64,000 bases of DNA from Glaciimonas sp. PCH181 (GTDB lineage: Bacteria > Pseudomonadota > Gammaproteobacteria > Burkholderiales > Burkholderiaceae_D), in assembly GCF_003056055.1 (NCBI RefSeq), contig NZ_PYFP01000003.1, positions 372,001-436,000 of the forward strand, read 5' to 3'. Numbering within the stretch: the first letter of the stretch is position 1; each line of letters starts with the position of its first letter. Positions 28,205 to 38,806 of the stretch are shown piece by piece. The notes under the pieces were generated by a model, which worked only from the letters and a program-made list of their open reading frames with translations, searched no databases and was not told where the DNA came from. A program made the translations under genes and the position numbers.

Positions 28205-28250
28205 TATTTTTCTTTCGATATTGTGCCTTGATGCAAAAAAGGAGATCAGT

Positions 28251-29243
28251 TTAAGACGGCCACAATGGCGGCTCATCCATCAGCGCAATCTGTTCGCGCA
28301 ATTCCAACACCCGATCCTGCCAATAACGCTGCGTGTTAAACCATGGAAAAGCGACTAAAAACGCGGGATCATCCCAGCGCCGTGCTATCCAGGCAGAATA
28401 ATGAATCAGGCGCAAAGTCCGCAACGCTTCAATCAGATGTAGTTCACGCGGATCGAAATCACAGAAATCCTCATAGCCAGCCAACAGGTCCGCCAATTGC
28501 CGCACCATATCCTGGCGCTCGCCTGACAACAGCATCCATAAATCCTGCACCGCCGGTCCCATGCGGCTATCGTCAAAATCCACAAAATGCGGCCCCGCAT
28601 CGGTCCAGAGCACGTTGCTGCCATGGCAATCGCCATGCAAACGCAATGCGCGAACATCGCCAGCGCGATCAAAACAGCGCCGCACGCCTTCCAGCGCCTG
28701 CGTTACCGTACTGCGATAGGCCGCCAGCAAATCCTCTGGTACGAAGCCGCTTTCGAGCAAATAATTACTTGGCTCGGTGCCGAAAGTCATGATATCCAAC
28801 GTGGGTCGACGCTGAAAATTCTTGAGCTGCCCTACCGCATGAATCCGCCCCATAAAGCGGCCTAGCCATTCCAGTGTTGCGCTATCTTCCAGCTCTGGCG
28901 AACGGCCACCATGGCGCGGGAAAACCGCGAATCTAAAACCATTAAACTGATGCAAAGTGCTGCCATCGGCGCTGGCAGACGCAGACACGACCGGAATTTC
29001 GCGCTCAACCAGCTCTTCTACAAAGGCATGCTCTTCTAAAATCGCGGCATCACTCCAGCGTTGCGGTCGATAAAACTTGGCGACCAGCGGCGGTCCGTCT
29101 TCCATCCCAATCTGATAAACGCGATTTTCATAACTGTTCAATGCCAGCAAACGGCCATCGCCATGCAAGCCTATGCTGTCAAGCGCATCCAGTACCGTAT
29201 CTGGCGTCAGGGTCGAAAATGATGCAGGTGTGAGTAGGTTCAT
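28251..29243 (-). CDS. srkA: Stress response kinase A (YihE family)
   Basis: The protein is 330 residues from the ATG at 29241-29243. It has an aminoglycoside-phosphotransferase-like kinase fold with catalytic loop LHGDCHGSNVLW and metal-binding VDFDDSRMGPAVQDLW. The N-terminal LNSYENRVYQIGMEDGPPLVAKFYRPQRWS segment (nucleotide-binding Lys in VAKFYRP) is diagnostic of YihE/SrkA. SrkA is a Ser/Thr kinase that protects cells during envelope stress. The length matches. DUF2891 follows closely. Confidence 0.92.
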   Translation of the reverse strand: MNLLTPASFSTLTPDTVLDALDSIGLHGDGRLLALNSYENRVYQIGMEDGPPLVAKFYRPQRWSDAAILEEHAFVEELVEREIPVVSASASADGSTLHQFNGFRFAVFPRHGGRSPELEDSATLEWLGRFMGRIHAVGQLKNFQRRPTLDIMTFGTEPSNYLLESGFVPEDLLAAYRSTVTQALEGVRRCFDRAGDVRALRLHGDCHGSNVLWTDAGPHFVDFDDSRMGPAVQDLWMLLSGERQDMVRQLADLLAGYEDFCDFDPRELHLIEALRTLRLIHYSAWIARRWDDPAFLVAFPWFNTQRYWQDRVLELREQIALMDEPPLWPS

Positions 29244-29531
29244 GTCAGCTATTGTAAGCCGCAATATCGTCGCGCCGATCTTAGTTTTGACGAACATACC
29301 GAGGTGCGTGGGCTGATGAAGTTAAAGAAAGGACTACACTCATTAAAACTATGGCGCTGTAAAAATGGAATATGGAATTATGGAATGACACTGCGCCGCC
29401 GCAATCCGCCGTCGCGCTTGGTGACGTATGCAAATTACTGGTCGGAGCAAGACCTTGCCACCAAAGCGTTAAACTAACGACCAATCAGTTGCCGCTGCAC
29501 GCTATTTGTTTTTTTACAAGGATGTTGCCTC

Positions 29532-29909
29532 ATGCCCGTCACTGCTCTCAATCACTACAATCTGCGCGCGCCGCACGCCTTGATGCGGCATCTCAGGGAT
29601 TTTTATTGCGACGTTGTCGGACTAGAACAAGGCGAGCGCCCTGCTTTCACTAGCGTCGGATATTGGTTATACGCAGGCGGTCAGCCTATTTTGCATTTGA
29701 GCGAAGCATTAGCTGGCGATGTCAGAAATAATGCGCCCACCACTTTTGATCATGTTGCCTTTACTTGCATCGATCAGGAAGAAATGGCGGCGCGACTGGC
29801 AGCGCATCAGGTGCAATACCGGGTTGTGCAAGTGCCCCTAACAGGACAAACGCAATTTTTCTTTCGCGATCCGGCCGGTAACGGTATCGAGTTAAATTTC
29901 GCAGCATAG
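29532..29909 (+). CDS. VOC-family (glyoxalase-like) protein
   Basis: The 125-residue single-domain protein of the vicinal oxygen chelate fold. Candidate metal ligands are His9 (LNHYNLRA), His of TFDHVAFTC and the Glu of GNGIELNF near the C-terminus. AAGGA lies about 11 bases before the ATG. Substrate is unknown; relatives include glyoxalases, dioxygenases and antibiotic-resistance proteins. Confidence 0.88.
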   Translation: MPVTALNHYNLRAPHALMRHLRDFYCDVVGLEQGERPAFTSVGYWLYAGGQPILHLSEALAGDVRNNAPTTFDHVAFTCIDQEEMAARLAAHQVQYRVVQVPLTGQTQFFFRDPAGNGIELNFAA

Positions 29910-30046
29910 CTGGCGTAACGCTGCATTTACGCCATGCAGAGGATTTCATAGTCACAATTATTTTTAATGTTATTTCGGGGCTGGATGGCATTCAACGTAA
30001 AATCCGCCTCCTCAAACGTACATTTACACTTTAAATAGGCATCACA

Positions 30047-30745
30047 ATGGAACTTGACGAACCGCTATCAGATAAAGAATTTGATGAATTAGACGATTTT
30101 TTGCTCTCCGATCGCTGCCGCGAAGAGAGCATGACGATGGATACCTTGCACGGCTATCTGACCGCGCTGGTTGTCGGCCCGGAACAAATTTTATTGGGTG
30201 AATGGTTGCCGCATGTGTGGGGGCCATCGCTCAAAGATGCGCCGAAGTTCAAATCCGACAAAGAGTTTGAGCGGACTGTCGGCCTGATCGCGCGTTATAT
30301 GAACGAAATCGCCGTGACGATGGAAGTCGCGCTGCAAGAATACGAACCGCTATTTTGCGAATTCGAGCACGAAGGAAAGCCGCTGCTGGATGGCGAGGCG
30401 TGGGCCTGGGGCTTCTGGGAAGGCATTAATCTACGGGCTAAAGCGTGGGAGCCGATCTGGACGTCAAATCTGGCGACTGTAGTTCGCCCACTTTATTTGC
30501 TAGGCGCGGAAGAGCTGGAAGAAGAAGAAATGCAGTTGCGCGAAGATCCCGTGCAGCGCCACAAATTGACGGTGGAAGTTGAAGCGGCGATTCCCGAAAT
30601 TTATCGCTACTGGCTGCCAAATCGTAAATCTGCGGTAAAAACACTCCAGCGCGAAACGCCAAAAGTCGGTCGTAACGATTTATGTGGCTGCGGTAGCGGT
30701 AAGAAATTCAAAAAGTGTTGTGGTGCAGGGACTGCTGAGGACTAA
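30047..30745 (+). CDS. YecA/UPF0149 family protein with C-terminal SEC-C zinc motif
   Basis: The 232-residue protein has a UPF0149 (YgfB/YecA) domain over about residues 1-175 ([31 protein letters not shown] in parts) and a C-terminal SEC-C metal-binding motif ([21 protein letters not shown], residues about 206-226, last Cys-Cys). SEC-C tails like SecA's bind zinc and may contact ribosomes or SecB. The cellular role is unclear. A strong two-way terminator follows. Confidence 0.9.
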   Translation: MELDEPLSDKEFDELDDFLLSDRCREESMTMDTLHGYLTALVVGPEQILLGEWLPHVWGPSLKDAPKFKSDKEFERTVGLIARYMNEIAVTMEVALQEYEPLFCEFEHEGKPLLDGEAWAWGFWEGINLRAKAWEPIWTSNLATVVRPLYLLGAEELEEEEMQLREDPVQRHKLTVEVEAAIPEIYRYWLPNRKSAVKTLQRETPKVGRNDLCGCGSGKKFKKCCGAGTAED

Positions 30746-30787
30746 TCGGGCAAGCCGGGTTTCGGCCATCTTATTTTGAGATATCGT

Positions 30788-30819
30788 AAAAAAGGACGAA
30801 GAATACTTCGTCCTTTTTT
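30788..30819. terminator. Bidirectional terminator
   Basis: AAAAAGGACGAAG-AATA-CTTCGTCCTTTTTT forms a perfect stem with A- and T-tracts on both sides. It serves both the YecA-like gene and the convergent orn gene. Confidence 0.92.
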
Positions 30820-30855
30820 CATGCACGCAGATTCAGGCCATCGAAATTACGGCGT

Positions 30856-31461
30856 TTATTCCTTAATAAAATGCTCGCGGTAGTATTTCAGCTCTTCAAT
30901 CGATTCCAGAATATCCGCCAACGCAGTATGTTTTTGATGCTTCTTGAAACCGCTGGCCAGTTCAGGCTTCCAACGACGGCATAATTCTTTCAGCGTCGAT
31001 ACATCCAGATTACGATAATGGAAGAATGCTTCCAGCTTAGGCATGCCACGTGCCATGAAGCGACGATCTTGACAGATCGTATTGCCGCACATCGGTGATT
31101 TACCGCTCGGCACGTATTTACGCAGGAAAGCGATCAGCTCTCCTTCTGCGTCGGCTTCGGTTACTGTCGAGTTTTTTACGCGTTCGATCAAACCCGAGCG
31201 GCCATGCGTACCTTTGTTCCAGGCATCCATGCCATCCAAAAATTCATTCGACTGATGAATGGCAAAAACCGGCCCCTCAGCTAAAATGTTTAATTGCGGG
31301 TCGGTGACAACAACGGCGACTTCAATGATGCGCTCGGCGTCAGGATCCAGGCCGGTCATCTCCATATCGACCCAGATCAAATTGAACTCATTTGGGCGGA
31401 CTGGCGCTTCAACAGCGGCGGCGGTAAAGGATGGCGTAGTTGCGTCGATAGCTTGTGACAT
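30856..31461 (-). CDS. orn: Oligoribonuclease
   Basis: The 201-residue DEDDh exonuclease: Exo[24 protein letters not shown], ExoII in [15 protein letters not shown]...[20 protein letters not shown], ExoIII H-x4-D in [14 protein letters not shown]. It degrades 2-5 nt RNAs and linear pGpG. About 20 extra N-terminal residues precede the usual start, and none of the later Met codons has a better position. It is adjacent to and divergent from the M48 peptidase gene, a conserved layout in this order. Confidence 0.97.
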   Translation of the reverse strand: MSQAIDATTPSFTAAAVEAPVRPNEFNLIWVDMEMTGLDPDAERIIEVAVVVTDPQLNILAEGPVFAIHQSNEFLDGMDAWNKGTHGRSGLIERVKNSTVTEADAEGELIAFLRKYVPSGKSPMCGNTICQDRRFMARGMPKLEAFFHYRNLDVSTLKELCRRWKPELASGFKKHQKHTALADILESIEELKYYREHFIKE

Positions 31462-31638
31462 AATTGTTCTCTTTACTATTTATTGGGAAACGCGCTTGGG
31501 TTACAAATAAGTCCGCATCACTATTTAGACTAGACGCCCCGACGCAGACAGATCGACTGTACGAGGGGCGAAGACGTATAAATAGTTATGCCGACTTACT
31601 CACGTCGTCAGTCGCGTATTTTCTCACATAGGGCCCAC

Positions 31639-32925
31639 ATGTCTTCACTTGCATTCTCAGTATTATTTGTAGTTTTTTTGGCAATTAGCTTGTCCGTGCG
31701 CTTCTGGCTTAGTTCACGTCAGATTCGCCATGTAATACAGCATCGTAGCGCAGTACCGGCAGAATTCGCTGAAAAGATCCTGCTATCGGCGCATCAAAAA
31801 GCCGCAGACTACACCGTTGCCAAGACTAAATTTAGTCTTTTTGGCCTGTTTGTGAACGCGGCAGTACTCATCGGCTTTACTTTACTGGGCGGCCTGCAAT
31901 GGCTTTCCGCCAAGTTATTTGGCTGGGCTGGCCCCGGCATGATCTATCAATTAAGTTTGCTACTGGCATTTGTGCTGATCTCAGGCGCGATCGACTTGCC
32001 AATTGAATACTATAAACAGTTCGTCCTTGAAGCCCGTTATGGCTTCAATAAAATGACCCGGAAACTGTTTTTCCTCGATTTATTAAAAAGTAGCGCCATC
32101 GGCGCGGTGATCGGCCTGCCACTTGTTTGGGTAGTCCTGACGCTGATGGATAAAGCAGGCGACTTATGGTGGTTTTACGCGTGGCTAGTCTGGAGCGGTT
32201 TTCAATTATTGATGCTGGTACTGTTCCCTACCGTTATTGCGCCACTGTTCAATAAATTTACGCCATTGACGGATGACAGTTTACGCGCACGGATTGAAGG
32301 CTTGATGCAGCGCGTCGGCTTTGCTTCTAAAGGTTTGTTCGTCATGGACGGCTCAAAACGCAGCGCCCACGGCAATGCTTATTTCTCCGGTTTTGGTGCC
32401 AGCAAACGCATCGTTTTTTTCGACACTCTGCTAGCTCGCCTGGCTCCGCATGAAATCGAAGCTGTTTTGGCGCACGAATTGGGCCATTTCAAGCTGAAAC
32501 ATATCGTCAAACGTATTGTCGTGATTTTCGCAGTATCACTGGTGTTTTTAGCCGTGCTGGGCTTTTTGAAACACCAAATATGGTTTTTTACCGGCCTTGG
32601 CGTTAATCCACTGCTGTTGACTGACTTGTCGAATAACAATGCGATGGCGCTCATTCTGTTTATGCTGGTACTGCCGATTTTTACGTTTTTGTTGTCACCG
32701 CTGTCCTCTATCACGTCGCGCAAACATGAATTTGAAGCAGATGCATTTGCAGCGAAATATACCAATGCCGATGACTTGGTCGCCGCGCTGGTGAAATTGT
32801 ACGAGGACAACGCATCGACGCTGACCCCGGACCCGTTGCATTCGGCGTTTTATGATTCGCATCCGCCCGCCGCAGTCCGCATCAAAAGATTAATGGAAAC
32901 AAAATTGATCGCAGCACATGGTTGA
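31639..32925 (+). CDS. M48-family (Ste24-like) membrane zinc endopeptidase
   Basis: The 428-residue protein (ATG at 31639; a 17-codon upstream extension is unlikely) has several membrane segments and the zinc motif HELGH ([14 protein letters not shown], about residue 279) with the third ligand Glu in [15 protein letters not shown]. This is the CAAX-prenyl-protease-1/Ste24 form of M48, which in bacteria degrades damaged membrane proteins. Its stop overlaps the rsgA start by 8 bp, implying translational coupling. Confidence 0.93.
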   Translation: MSSLAFSVLFVVFLAISLSVRFWLSSRQIRHVIQHRSAVPAEFAEKILLSAHQKAADYTVAKTKFSLFGLFVNAAVLIGFTLLGGLQWLSAKLFGWAGPGMIYQLSLLLAFVLISGAIDLPIEYYKQFVLEARYGFNKMTRKLFFLDLLKSSAIGAVIGLPLVWVVLTLMDKAGDLWWFYAWLVWSGFQLLMLVLFPTVIAPLFNKFTPLTDDSLRARIEGLMQRVGFASKGLFVMDGSKRSAHGNAYFSGFGASKRIVFFDTLLARLAPHEIEAVLAHELGHFKLKHIVKRIVVIFAVSLVFLAVLGFLKHQIWFFTGLGVNPLLLTDLSNNNAMALILFMLVLPIFTFLLSPLSSITSRKHEFEADAFAAKYTNADDLVAALVKLYEDNASTLTPDPLHSAFYDSHPPAAVRIKRLMETKLIAAHG

Positions 32926-33880
32926 TCATTACAAACCGAAGCCGGGCAAAGCAGCAAAAACCGGTCACGCGACGGCTATCGGCGTCGTCATTGCCGCCCA
33001 CGGACGCCATTATCTGGTGCAGGCAACGGTCGATGGCGCATCGTTAAAACTGCATTGCGTCACCCGTGGCAAGAAGAGCGATGTCGCGGTCGGCGACAAG
33101 GTCAATCTGAATATGACCTCGCAAAATCAAGCCGTAATTGAGTCTATCGGTGAGCGTCGTAGCCTGTTATATCGCTCGGATCAGTACAAATCAAAGTTGC
33201 TGGCAGCCAACGTTTCGCAATTGTTTATTGTGGTGGCGACCGAACCGGGATTTTCTGACGATCTGATTTCGCGTGCGCTGGTGGCAGCTGAAGCGGCTGG
33301 CGTGCATGCCCATATCATCTTAAACAAGACCGACATCGTCGCCTCGCTTCCTAGAACGCGGGAGCGATTGCTGCCGTATGCCAGCCTTGGTTATCCGGTG
33401 CATGAAGTATCTGCAATTGGCTTGCCTGAGCAGACCGTCGCCACCTTGATGCCGTTGCTGGAAGGCCAATCGACCATCCTGATTGGCCAGTCGGGGATGG
33501 GGAAATCATCGCTGATTAACTTGATCGTGCCGGATGCAGATATTGCCACACGGGAAATTTCTGCCGCGTTAGATACCGGCAAACACACCACGACTTTCAC
33601 CAGACTGTATGAAGTCAATCCGAACACAGACGATGAAACCTACATCATCGACTCGCCGGGATTTCAGGAATTTGGCTTGTATCAACTCAGTGAAGGCATG
33701 CTGGAACGGGCGTTTCGAGAATTTGAACCGTTCCTTGGAAAATGCAAATTTTACAACTGTCATCATCTGATCGAGCCTAGCTGTGCCGTTCTTGAGGCGG
33801 TACAAGAAGGAAAAATTGCGCCTATGCGCCATCAGCTTTACAAACAACTCTTGCATGAATCTTCGCAAACATTATATTAA
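32918..33880 (+). CDS. rsgA: Ribosome small-subunit-dependent GTPase A
   Basis: The 320-residue circularly permuted GTPase: N-terminal OB-fold, then G4 (ILNKTDIV), G5-like HEVSAIG, G1 ([13 protein letters not shown]), G2 (TTFTRLYE with HTTT), G3 (IDSPGFQEF), and a C-terminal zinc knuckle with Cys/His ligands ([16 protein letters not shown]). It assists late 30S ribosome maturation. It overlaps the upstream peptidase gene by 8 bp. Confidence 0.96.
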   Translation: MVDHYKPKPGKAAKTGHATAIGVVIAAHGRHYLVQATVDGASLKLHCVTRGKKSDVAVGDKVNLNMTSQNQAVIESIGERRSLLYRSDQYKSKLLAANVSQLFIVVATEPGFSDDLISRALVAAEAAGVHAHIILNKTDIVASLPRTRERLLPYASLGYPVHEVSAIGLPEQTVATLMPLLEGQSTILIGQSGMGKSSLINLIVPDADIATREISAALDTGKHTTTFTRLYEVNPNTDDETYIIDSPGFQEFGLYQLSEGMLERAFREFEPFLGKCKFYNCHHLIEPSCAVLEAVQEGKIAPMRHQLYKQLLHESSQTLY

Positions 33881-34002
33881 AAAGCCGTCAATAAACTGTT
33901 GCTTAGGTCGCCCCACGGCGGCATTAGCAGCGTCAGGTAAACCCTGATGGCGGCGGGTTTACGGCCAAAAATGCGTAAGCAAAACGTCTAAAGGTAGGGA
34001 TT

Positions 34003-34046
34003 ATGCCCCTTTGCGGGGTATCTTTCCGGGCAATATCCCTTATAAT
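34003..34046 (+). promoter_or_regulatory. argF upstream region: small hairpin and -10-like box
   Basis: ATGCCCC...GGGGTAT (34003-34021) makes a short stem that may end rsgA transcription, though it has no T-tract. TATAAT at 34041-34046 is a perfect -10 box 54 bases before the argF start; its -35 is weak. No convincing ARG box was found by eye. Confidence 0.35.
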
Positions 34047-34099
34047 TGAACGGGTTAGAAACTTCGGCGGCAGGTCAACACTGACCGCCGTTTTCATTT

Positions 34100-35017
34100 A
34101 TGGCAATCAAACACTACCTGCAGTTTTCCGACTTTACGCTGGATGAGTACGAGTACGTGATTGAACGTACCCGCATTATCAAACGCAAATTTAAGAATTA
34201 TGAGCCACATCACCCGCTGCTAGACCGCACGCTGGTGATGGTGTTCGAAAAGAACTCGACACGTACCCGATTGTCGTTCGAAGCCGGTATGCATCAGCTC
34301 GGCGGCGCAGCGATTTATCTCAATACACGCGATAGCCAGCTTGGCCGCGGTGAACCTGTAGAAGACGCCGGACAGGTCATGTCCCGCATGTGCGACGTCA
34401 TCATGATCCGCACCTTCGGTCAGGATGTGATCGAGCGCTTTGCTGCCAACTCCCGCGTCCCTGTTATCAATGGTCTGACGAACGAATATCATCCATGCCA
34501 GGTATTGGCCGATGTTTTCACCTTCATTGAACAGCGCGGCTCCATCGCTGGCAAGACCGTGGCCTGGATCGGCGACGCTAATAATATGTTGTACTCGTGG
34601 TTGCAAGCTGCGCAGGTATTTGGCTTTCACGTCAATATATCCACGCCAAAAGGCTACGACCTCGATCACTCATTGGTCACTGCAGATAGCAAACATTACA
34701 CGGTATTTGCCAACCCATCAGACGCTTGCGAAGGCGCGCATTTGGTCACGACAGACGTCTGGACCAGCATGGGTTACGAAGATGAAAACACCGCACGCCT
34801 GAAAGCATTCGACGGCTGGATTGTCGATCAAGCCAAAATGGCACGCGCACAGCCAGATGCCCTTTTCATGCACTGCCTGCCAGCCCACCGCGGTGAAGAA
34901 GTTTCCGCCGAGGTCATGGATGGACCGCAATCTGTCGTGTGGGACGAAGCAGAAAATCGACTACATGTGCAGAAGGCATTGCTGGAATACCTGGTCGTAG
35001 GAAAACTCGATTCTTGA
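34100..35017 (+). CDS. argF: Ornithine carbamoyltransferase
   Basis: The 305-residue enzyme carries the carbamoyl-phosphate motif STRTR (EKNSTRTRLSFE, about residue 53), HPCQ (YHPCQVLADVF) and the ornithine-side motif HCLPAHRGEEV near the C-terminus. It makes citrulline from ornithine and carbamoyl phosphate in arginine synthesis. It is followed after 114 bp by argG, so the pair probably forms one transcription unit. Confidence 0.97.
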   Translation: MAIKHYLQFSDFTLDEYEYVIERTRIIKRKFKNYEPHHPLLDRTLVMVFEKNSTRTRLSFEAGMHQLGGAAIYLNTRDSQLGRGEPVEDAGQVMSRMCDVIMIRTFGQDVIERFAANSRVPVINGLTNEYHPCQVLADVFTFIEQRGSIAGKTVAWIGDANNMLYSWLQAAQVFGFHVNISTPKGYDLDHSLVTADSKHYTVFANPSDACEGAHLVTTDVWTSMGYEDENTARLKAFDGWIVDQAKMARAQPDALFMHCLPAHRGEEVSAEVMDGPQSVVWDEAENRLHVQKALLEYLVVGKLDS

Positions 35018-35131
35018 GATCGTTAAAGATAAGTCGATTCTTTAATGGCTTATCAACCGGCAAAACGAAACGTCATGCCGGGAAAATACAAAAAGCATAC
35101 TGAACAACACTGAAATATTAGAAAGCGAATC

Positions 35132-36364
35132 ATGAGCGACGTAAAAAAAGTAGTTCTCGCCTACTCCGGCGGTCTGGATACTTCAGTCATTTTGAAATGG
35201 CTGCAAGATAACTATCAATGTGAAATCGTCACCTTTACAGCCGATTTAGGCCAAGGCGAAGAAGTTGAACCGGCGCGTCAAAAAGCGTTGAAATTCGGCA
35301 TCAAGCCAGAGAATATTTACATCGACGACGTCCGTGAAGAATTTGTGCGCGACTTCGTTTTCCCGATGTTCCGTGCGAATACCGTGTACGAAGGCGAATA
35401 CTTGTTGGGCACATCGATTGCGCGTCCATTGATCGCAAAACGCCTGATCGAGATCGCCCGCGAAACCGGTGCAGATACTATCTCGCACGGCGCAACCGGC
35501 AAAGGCAACGATCAAGTCCGTTTCGAACTTGGCGCTTATGCGCTGATGCCAAACGTCAAAGTGATCGCTCCATGGCGCGAATGGGATTTGCTGTCGCGTG
35601 AAAAATTGCTGCAATACGCACAAGATGCCGGTATCGAAATCGACATGAAACACAAAAACGGCGGCGCACCGTACTCAATGGACGCCAACTTGCTGCACAT
35701 CAGCTTTGAAGGCCGTCATCTGGAAAACCCAAGTGCTGAAGCCGAAGAAAGCATGTGGCGCTGGACCGTCAGCCCTGAAGCTGCGCCGGATCAAGCTGAA
35801 TACCTCGATATCGAATACGAAAAAGGCGATATCGTTGCACTGAACGGCACGCGTTTGTCGCCAGCAGCCGTACTGACAGAATTGAACCGTCTAGGCGGCA
35901 AACACGGTATCGGTCGTCTGGATCTGGTCGAGAACCGTTTCGTCGGCATGAAATCCCGTGGCTGCTATGAAACACCGGGCGGCACCATCATGCTGCGCGC
36001 ACATCGCGCCATCGAGTCGATCACGCTAGACCGTGAAGTCGCGCATCTGAAAGATGATTTGATGCCACGTTACGCATCGATGATTTATAACGGTTTCTGG
36101 TGGGCACCAGAGCGCCTGGCACTACAAACTCTGATCGACCAAACCCAACTCAACGTCAACGGCTGGGTACGCCTGAAACTGTACAAAGGCAATGTCATCG
36201 TGGTATCACGCGATTCCAAAACCGATTCACTGTTCGACATGAAAATTGCTACTTTTGACGAAGACGGCGGCGCATACAATCAAGCCGATGCAGGCGGTTT
36301 CATCAAGCTCAACGCATTACGTTTGCGGATTGCAGCGAATGCACGTAATCAACGCGGGCAGTAA
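35132..36364 (+). CDS. argG: Argininosuccinate synthase
   Basis: The 410-residue protein starts with the ATP-pyrophosphatase P-loop [15 protein letters not shown] and contains [15 protein letters not shown] and the tetramer-type ending. It joins citrulline and aspartate, the step after argF. A GAAAG ribosome site precedes the ATG. An intrinsic terminator lies 34 bases after the stop. Confidence 0.98.
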   Translation: MSDVKKVVLAYSGGLDTSVILKWLQDNYQCEIVTFTADLGQGEEVEPARQKALKFGIKPENIYIDDVREEFVRDFVFPMFRANTVYEGEYLLGTSIARPLIAKRLIEIARETGADTISHGATGKGNDQVRFELGAYALMPNVKVIAPWREWDLLSREKLLQYAQDAGIEIDMKHKNGGAPYSMDANLLHISFEGRHLENPSAEAEESMWRWTVSPEAAPDQAEYLDIEYEKGDIVALNGTRLSPAAVLTELNRLGGKHGIGRLDLVENRFVGMKSRGCYETPGGTIMLRAHRAIESITLDREVAHLKDDLMPRYASMIYNGFWWAPERLALQTLIDQTQLNVNGWVRLKLYKGNVIVVSRDSKTDSLFDMKIATFDEDGGAYNQADAGGFIKLNALRLRIAANARNQRGQ

Positions 36365-36397
36365 AACCGACGTGGCCTGATCGCCATTAAGCAACAT

Positions 36398-36426
36398 AAA
36401 AAGTCCCTATTTTTAGGGACTTTTTT
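36398..36426 (+). terminator. Rho-independent terminator of argF-argG
   Basis: AAAAAGTCCCTA-TTTT-TAGGGACTTTTTT: an 8-bp GC-containing stem extended by A/T pairs and a T6 tail. Confidence 0.92.
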
Positions 36427-36541
36427 ATTGGATTAACAGAAAAATTCTGCCGTAAAAGCAGGCACACTGGGCTGGAAATTTGGCATAATTGGGCGGGCTT
36501 TATTCTTCCAACCATGCATTTATCACTCCAAGGCTTCCTTT

Positions 36542-36856
36542 ATGAGCGCGCAATTCGATCACGTAACCGTCCTGAAACAAGCCAGCGTCTACTTTGATGG
36601 CAAATGTGTTTCACACACCATCATTCTTGAAAACGGCGTTAAAAAAACCCTTGGCGTGATCTTGCCGTCAATCCTGACATTCAATACCGGCGTCGCAGAA
36701 ATCATGGATGTCACCAGCGGAGTTTGCAAGGTGCGTCAAAAAGATCAAGAAACCTGGACTACATATACTGACGGCGATAGTTTTGCTGTCCCCGCAAATT
36801 CAAGTTTCGACATTGAAACCATTGAGACATTGAATTACGTTTGTCATTACGCGTAA
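36542..36856 (+). CDS. ppnP: Pyrimidine/purine nucleoside phosphorylase PpnP
   Basis: The 104-residue cupin-like protein of the DUF1255/YaiE family, now known as PpnP, which splits several nucleosides with phosphate. Diagnostic stretches are ASVYFDGKCVSHTI, KKTLGVILP and FNTGVAEIMDVTSG, and the end SFAVPANSSFDIE. It is monocistronic between two intrinsic terminators. Confidence 0.93.
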   Translation: MSAQFDHVTVLKQASVYFDGKCVSHTIILENGVKKTLGVILPSILTFNTGVAEIMDVTSGVCKVRQKDQETWTTYTDGDSFAVPANSSFDIETIETLNYVCHYA

Positions 36857-36870
36857 TTTCTTGCAAAAAC

Positions 36871-36906
36871 AAAAAAGGCATTCAAGAAATTGAATGCCTT
36901 TTTTAT
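36871..36906. terminator. Bidirectional terminator
   Basis: AAAAAAGGCATTCAA-GAAA-TTGAATGCCTTTTTT: a long perfect stem with A/T tracts on both sides, between ppnP and the convergent murB. Confidence 0.93.
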
Positions 36907-36924
36907 AATTAATGCCATCAGCGC

Positions 36925-37956
36925 TCACACAAAAATCGGCTCAGGCTCCAATAACACCCCAAAACGCGCCATCACATCAGCCTGTACCGCTTGCGATAAC
37001 CGCACAACATCCTGTCCTGTCGCACCACCCAGATTGACCAGCACCAACGCTTGCTTCTGATACATCCCGACCGCTCCGAGGGATCTTCCCTTCCAGCCGC
37101 ATTGATCAATCAACCAGCCCGCAGCCAATTTAAAACCCCCATCGCCTTGCGGATAGCTGACCAACTCAGGATATTGCGTCAGTAATGCGTCCCGCTGTGC
37201 GATAGGAACTATCGGATTTTTAAAGAAACTACCTGCATTTCCTATCACCGCCGGATCGGGTAGTTTGCGCGTTCGAATCGCGATCACAGCATTGCTGACG
37301 TCCAGCGCATTCGGCACAGCGATGCCCCTCTCCTTCAATTCTTGCGCAATATCGCCATAGCGCACATTGGCTTGCCAGCGCTTAGGTAGCGAGAACGTGA
37401 CATCTATCACCACTGCACGGCCACGCAAACGATGCTTGAATATGCTGTCGCGATAGGCAAAGGCGCAGTCTTCATGGCCCAATGTCAGCAACTCACCGCT
37501 AACAAAATCGAAGGCCGTCAGCGCATGAAAGCGATCCTGCATCTCGACGCCATAGGCACCGATATTTTGAATCGGGGCAGCACCGACATTACCGGGAATG
37601 AGTGACAGATTCTCCAGACCGCCAAGTCCTTGCGCCAATGTCCACGCCACCAGACTGTGCCAACTTTCTCCCGCCGCTGCACGGACATAAGTTGCATCGG
37701 CGTCCTCACCGACGATTTCGATACCTTGATTGCAAATATGCAACACCAGGCCATCGAAATTCTGGGTCAGCACCAGATTGCTCCCTCCCCCTAAAATCAA
37801 GCGGGGCCATTGCGATAACTGCGGATCAGCCCCGATCTCCTTCAGCTCAGCCAAAGAAGAAATCGGCAAATACGCGCGTGCCATCGCATCGATCCCCAAC
37901 GTGTTGTGTCGGCGCAATGAAAAATCGGTTTGTAGGGGGAAATTGGCCGTTGGCAA
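36925..37956 (-). CDS. murB: UDP-N-acetylenolpyruvoylglucosamine reductase
   Basis: The 343-residue FAD enzyme of peptidoglycan precursor synthesis. FAD-site elements ILGGGSNLVLT and GNVGAAPIQNIGAYGVE are visible, with substrate-binding YRDSIFK and the catalytic Ser region NAGSFFKNP. The extended length with LLTQYPELVSYPQGDGGFKLAAGWLIDQCGWKGRSLG (in parts: FKLAAGWLIDQCGW) fits the E. coli-type (type I) MurB. It stands alone, next to the convergent ppnP. Confidence 0.97.
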   Translation of the reverse strand: MPTANFPLQTDFSLRRHNTLGIDAMARAYLPISSLAELKEIGADPQLSQWPRLILGGGSNLVLTQNFDGLVLHICNQGIEIVGEDADATYVRAAAGESWHSLVAWTLAQGLGGLENLSLIPGNVGAAPIQNIGAYGVEMQDRFHALTAFDFVSGELLTLGHEDCAFAYRDSIFKHRLRGRAVVIDVTFSLPKRWQANVRYGDIAQELKERGIAVPNALDVSNAVIAIRTRKLPDPAVIGNAGSFFKNPIVPIAQRDALLTQYPELVSYPQGDGGFKLAAGWLIDQCGWKGRSLGAVGMYQKQALVLVNLGGATGQDVVRLSQAVQADVMARFGVLLEPEPIFV

Positions 37957-38212
37957 AATAGGAAACTGAATGGTTGAGGGCGTAGCTTCGGGATTATACG
38001 GAAATCGCCATTACTCAGCAAAATCAACCCCGCAATCAATGAAAAAATGGCGACAACGTAAGGAAATGCCCAAGGAAATAGCCACTGGTATTTTTGTTCG
38101 ATAGAATGCACGATACTATGTGCGGCGCGCTCGTTGAATACCCGCCCCGCATCTGAAATCGATAGCACTCAAAAAGAATATTCAGCCCGAAAACATTAAG
38201 GAAATACCACAA

Positions 38213-38698
38213 ATGCCCTCATTTGATACCGTCTCAGAAGCCAATCTTAACGAAGTCAAAAATGCTGTCGATCAAGCCAGCAAAGAGATTGCCACACGCT
38301 TCGACTTCAAAGGCAGCGACGCCCGCGTAGAACTAAAAGAGCGCGATCTGACCGCGTTTGCCGATTCCGACTTCCAATTGGCGCAAGTGCGCGATGTGCT
38401 GACCAATAAATTGGTTAAACGCAATGTCGATATCCGCTTTCTGGACATCGGCAAGATCGAAAAAATTGGCGGCGACAAGGTCAAGCAAGTCATTAAAATC
38501 AAAAACGGCATCGACTCTGACGATGCAAAAAAAATCGTTCGCATCATTAAAGACAGCAAAATGAAAGTCCAGGCCAGCATTCAGGGCGATGCGGTGCGCA
38601 TTACCGGCGCTAAACGCGACATTCTGCAAGATGCAATAGCGCTACTGCGCAAGGAAGCAGCTGACTTACCACTAGAATTCAATAACTTTCGCGACTAG
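38213..38698 (+). CDS. yajQ: YajQ-family c-di-GMP/nucleotide-binding protein
   Basis: The 161-residue protein with two ferredoxin-like domains typical of Yaj[62 protein letters not shown]. Members bind cyclic di-GMP or other nucleotides and act as effectors of virulence control in Xanthomonas. AAGGAA lies before the ATG. Confidence 0.95.
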   Translation: MPSFDTVSEANLNEVKNAVDQASKEIATRFDFKGSDARVELKERDLTAFADSDFQLAQVRDVLTNKLVKRNVDIRFLDIGKIEKIGGDKVKQVIKIKNGIDSDDAKKIVRIIKDSKMKVQASIQGDAVRITGAKRDILQDAIALLRKEAADLPLEFNNFRD

Positions 38699-38806
38699 TA
38701 AAAAAAATAGCCGCAGTTTGACTATTCTTGATGGAGGAAAATTTGGCGCCCTCCTTTTCTAGGTATTTTTGTTAGCTAACCCCATTTCTGTAAAGCCTTA
38801 ACCGCA

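Noticed and set aside
33931..34021. Two small hairpins after rsgA as terminators
   Set aside because: Both stems are short and have no T-tract; not strong enough to call as terminators, mentioned only with the argF region.
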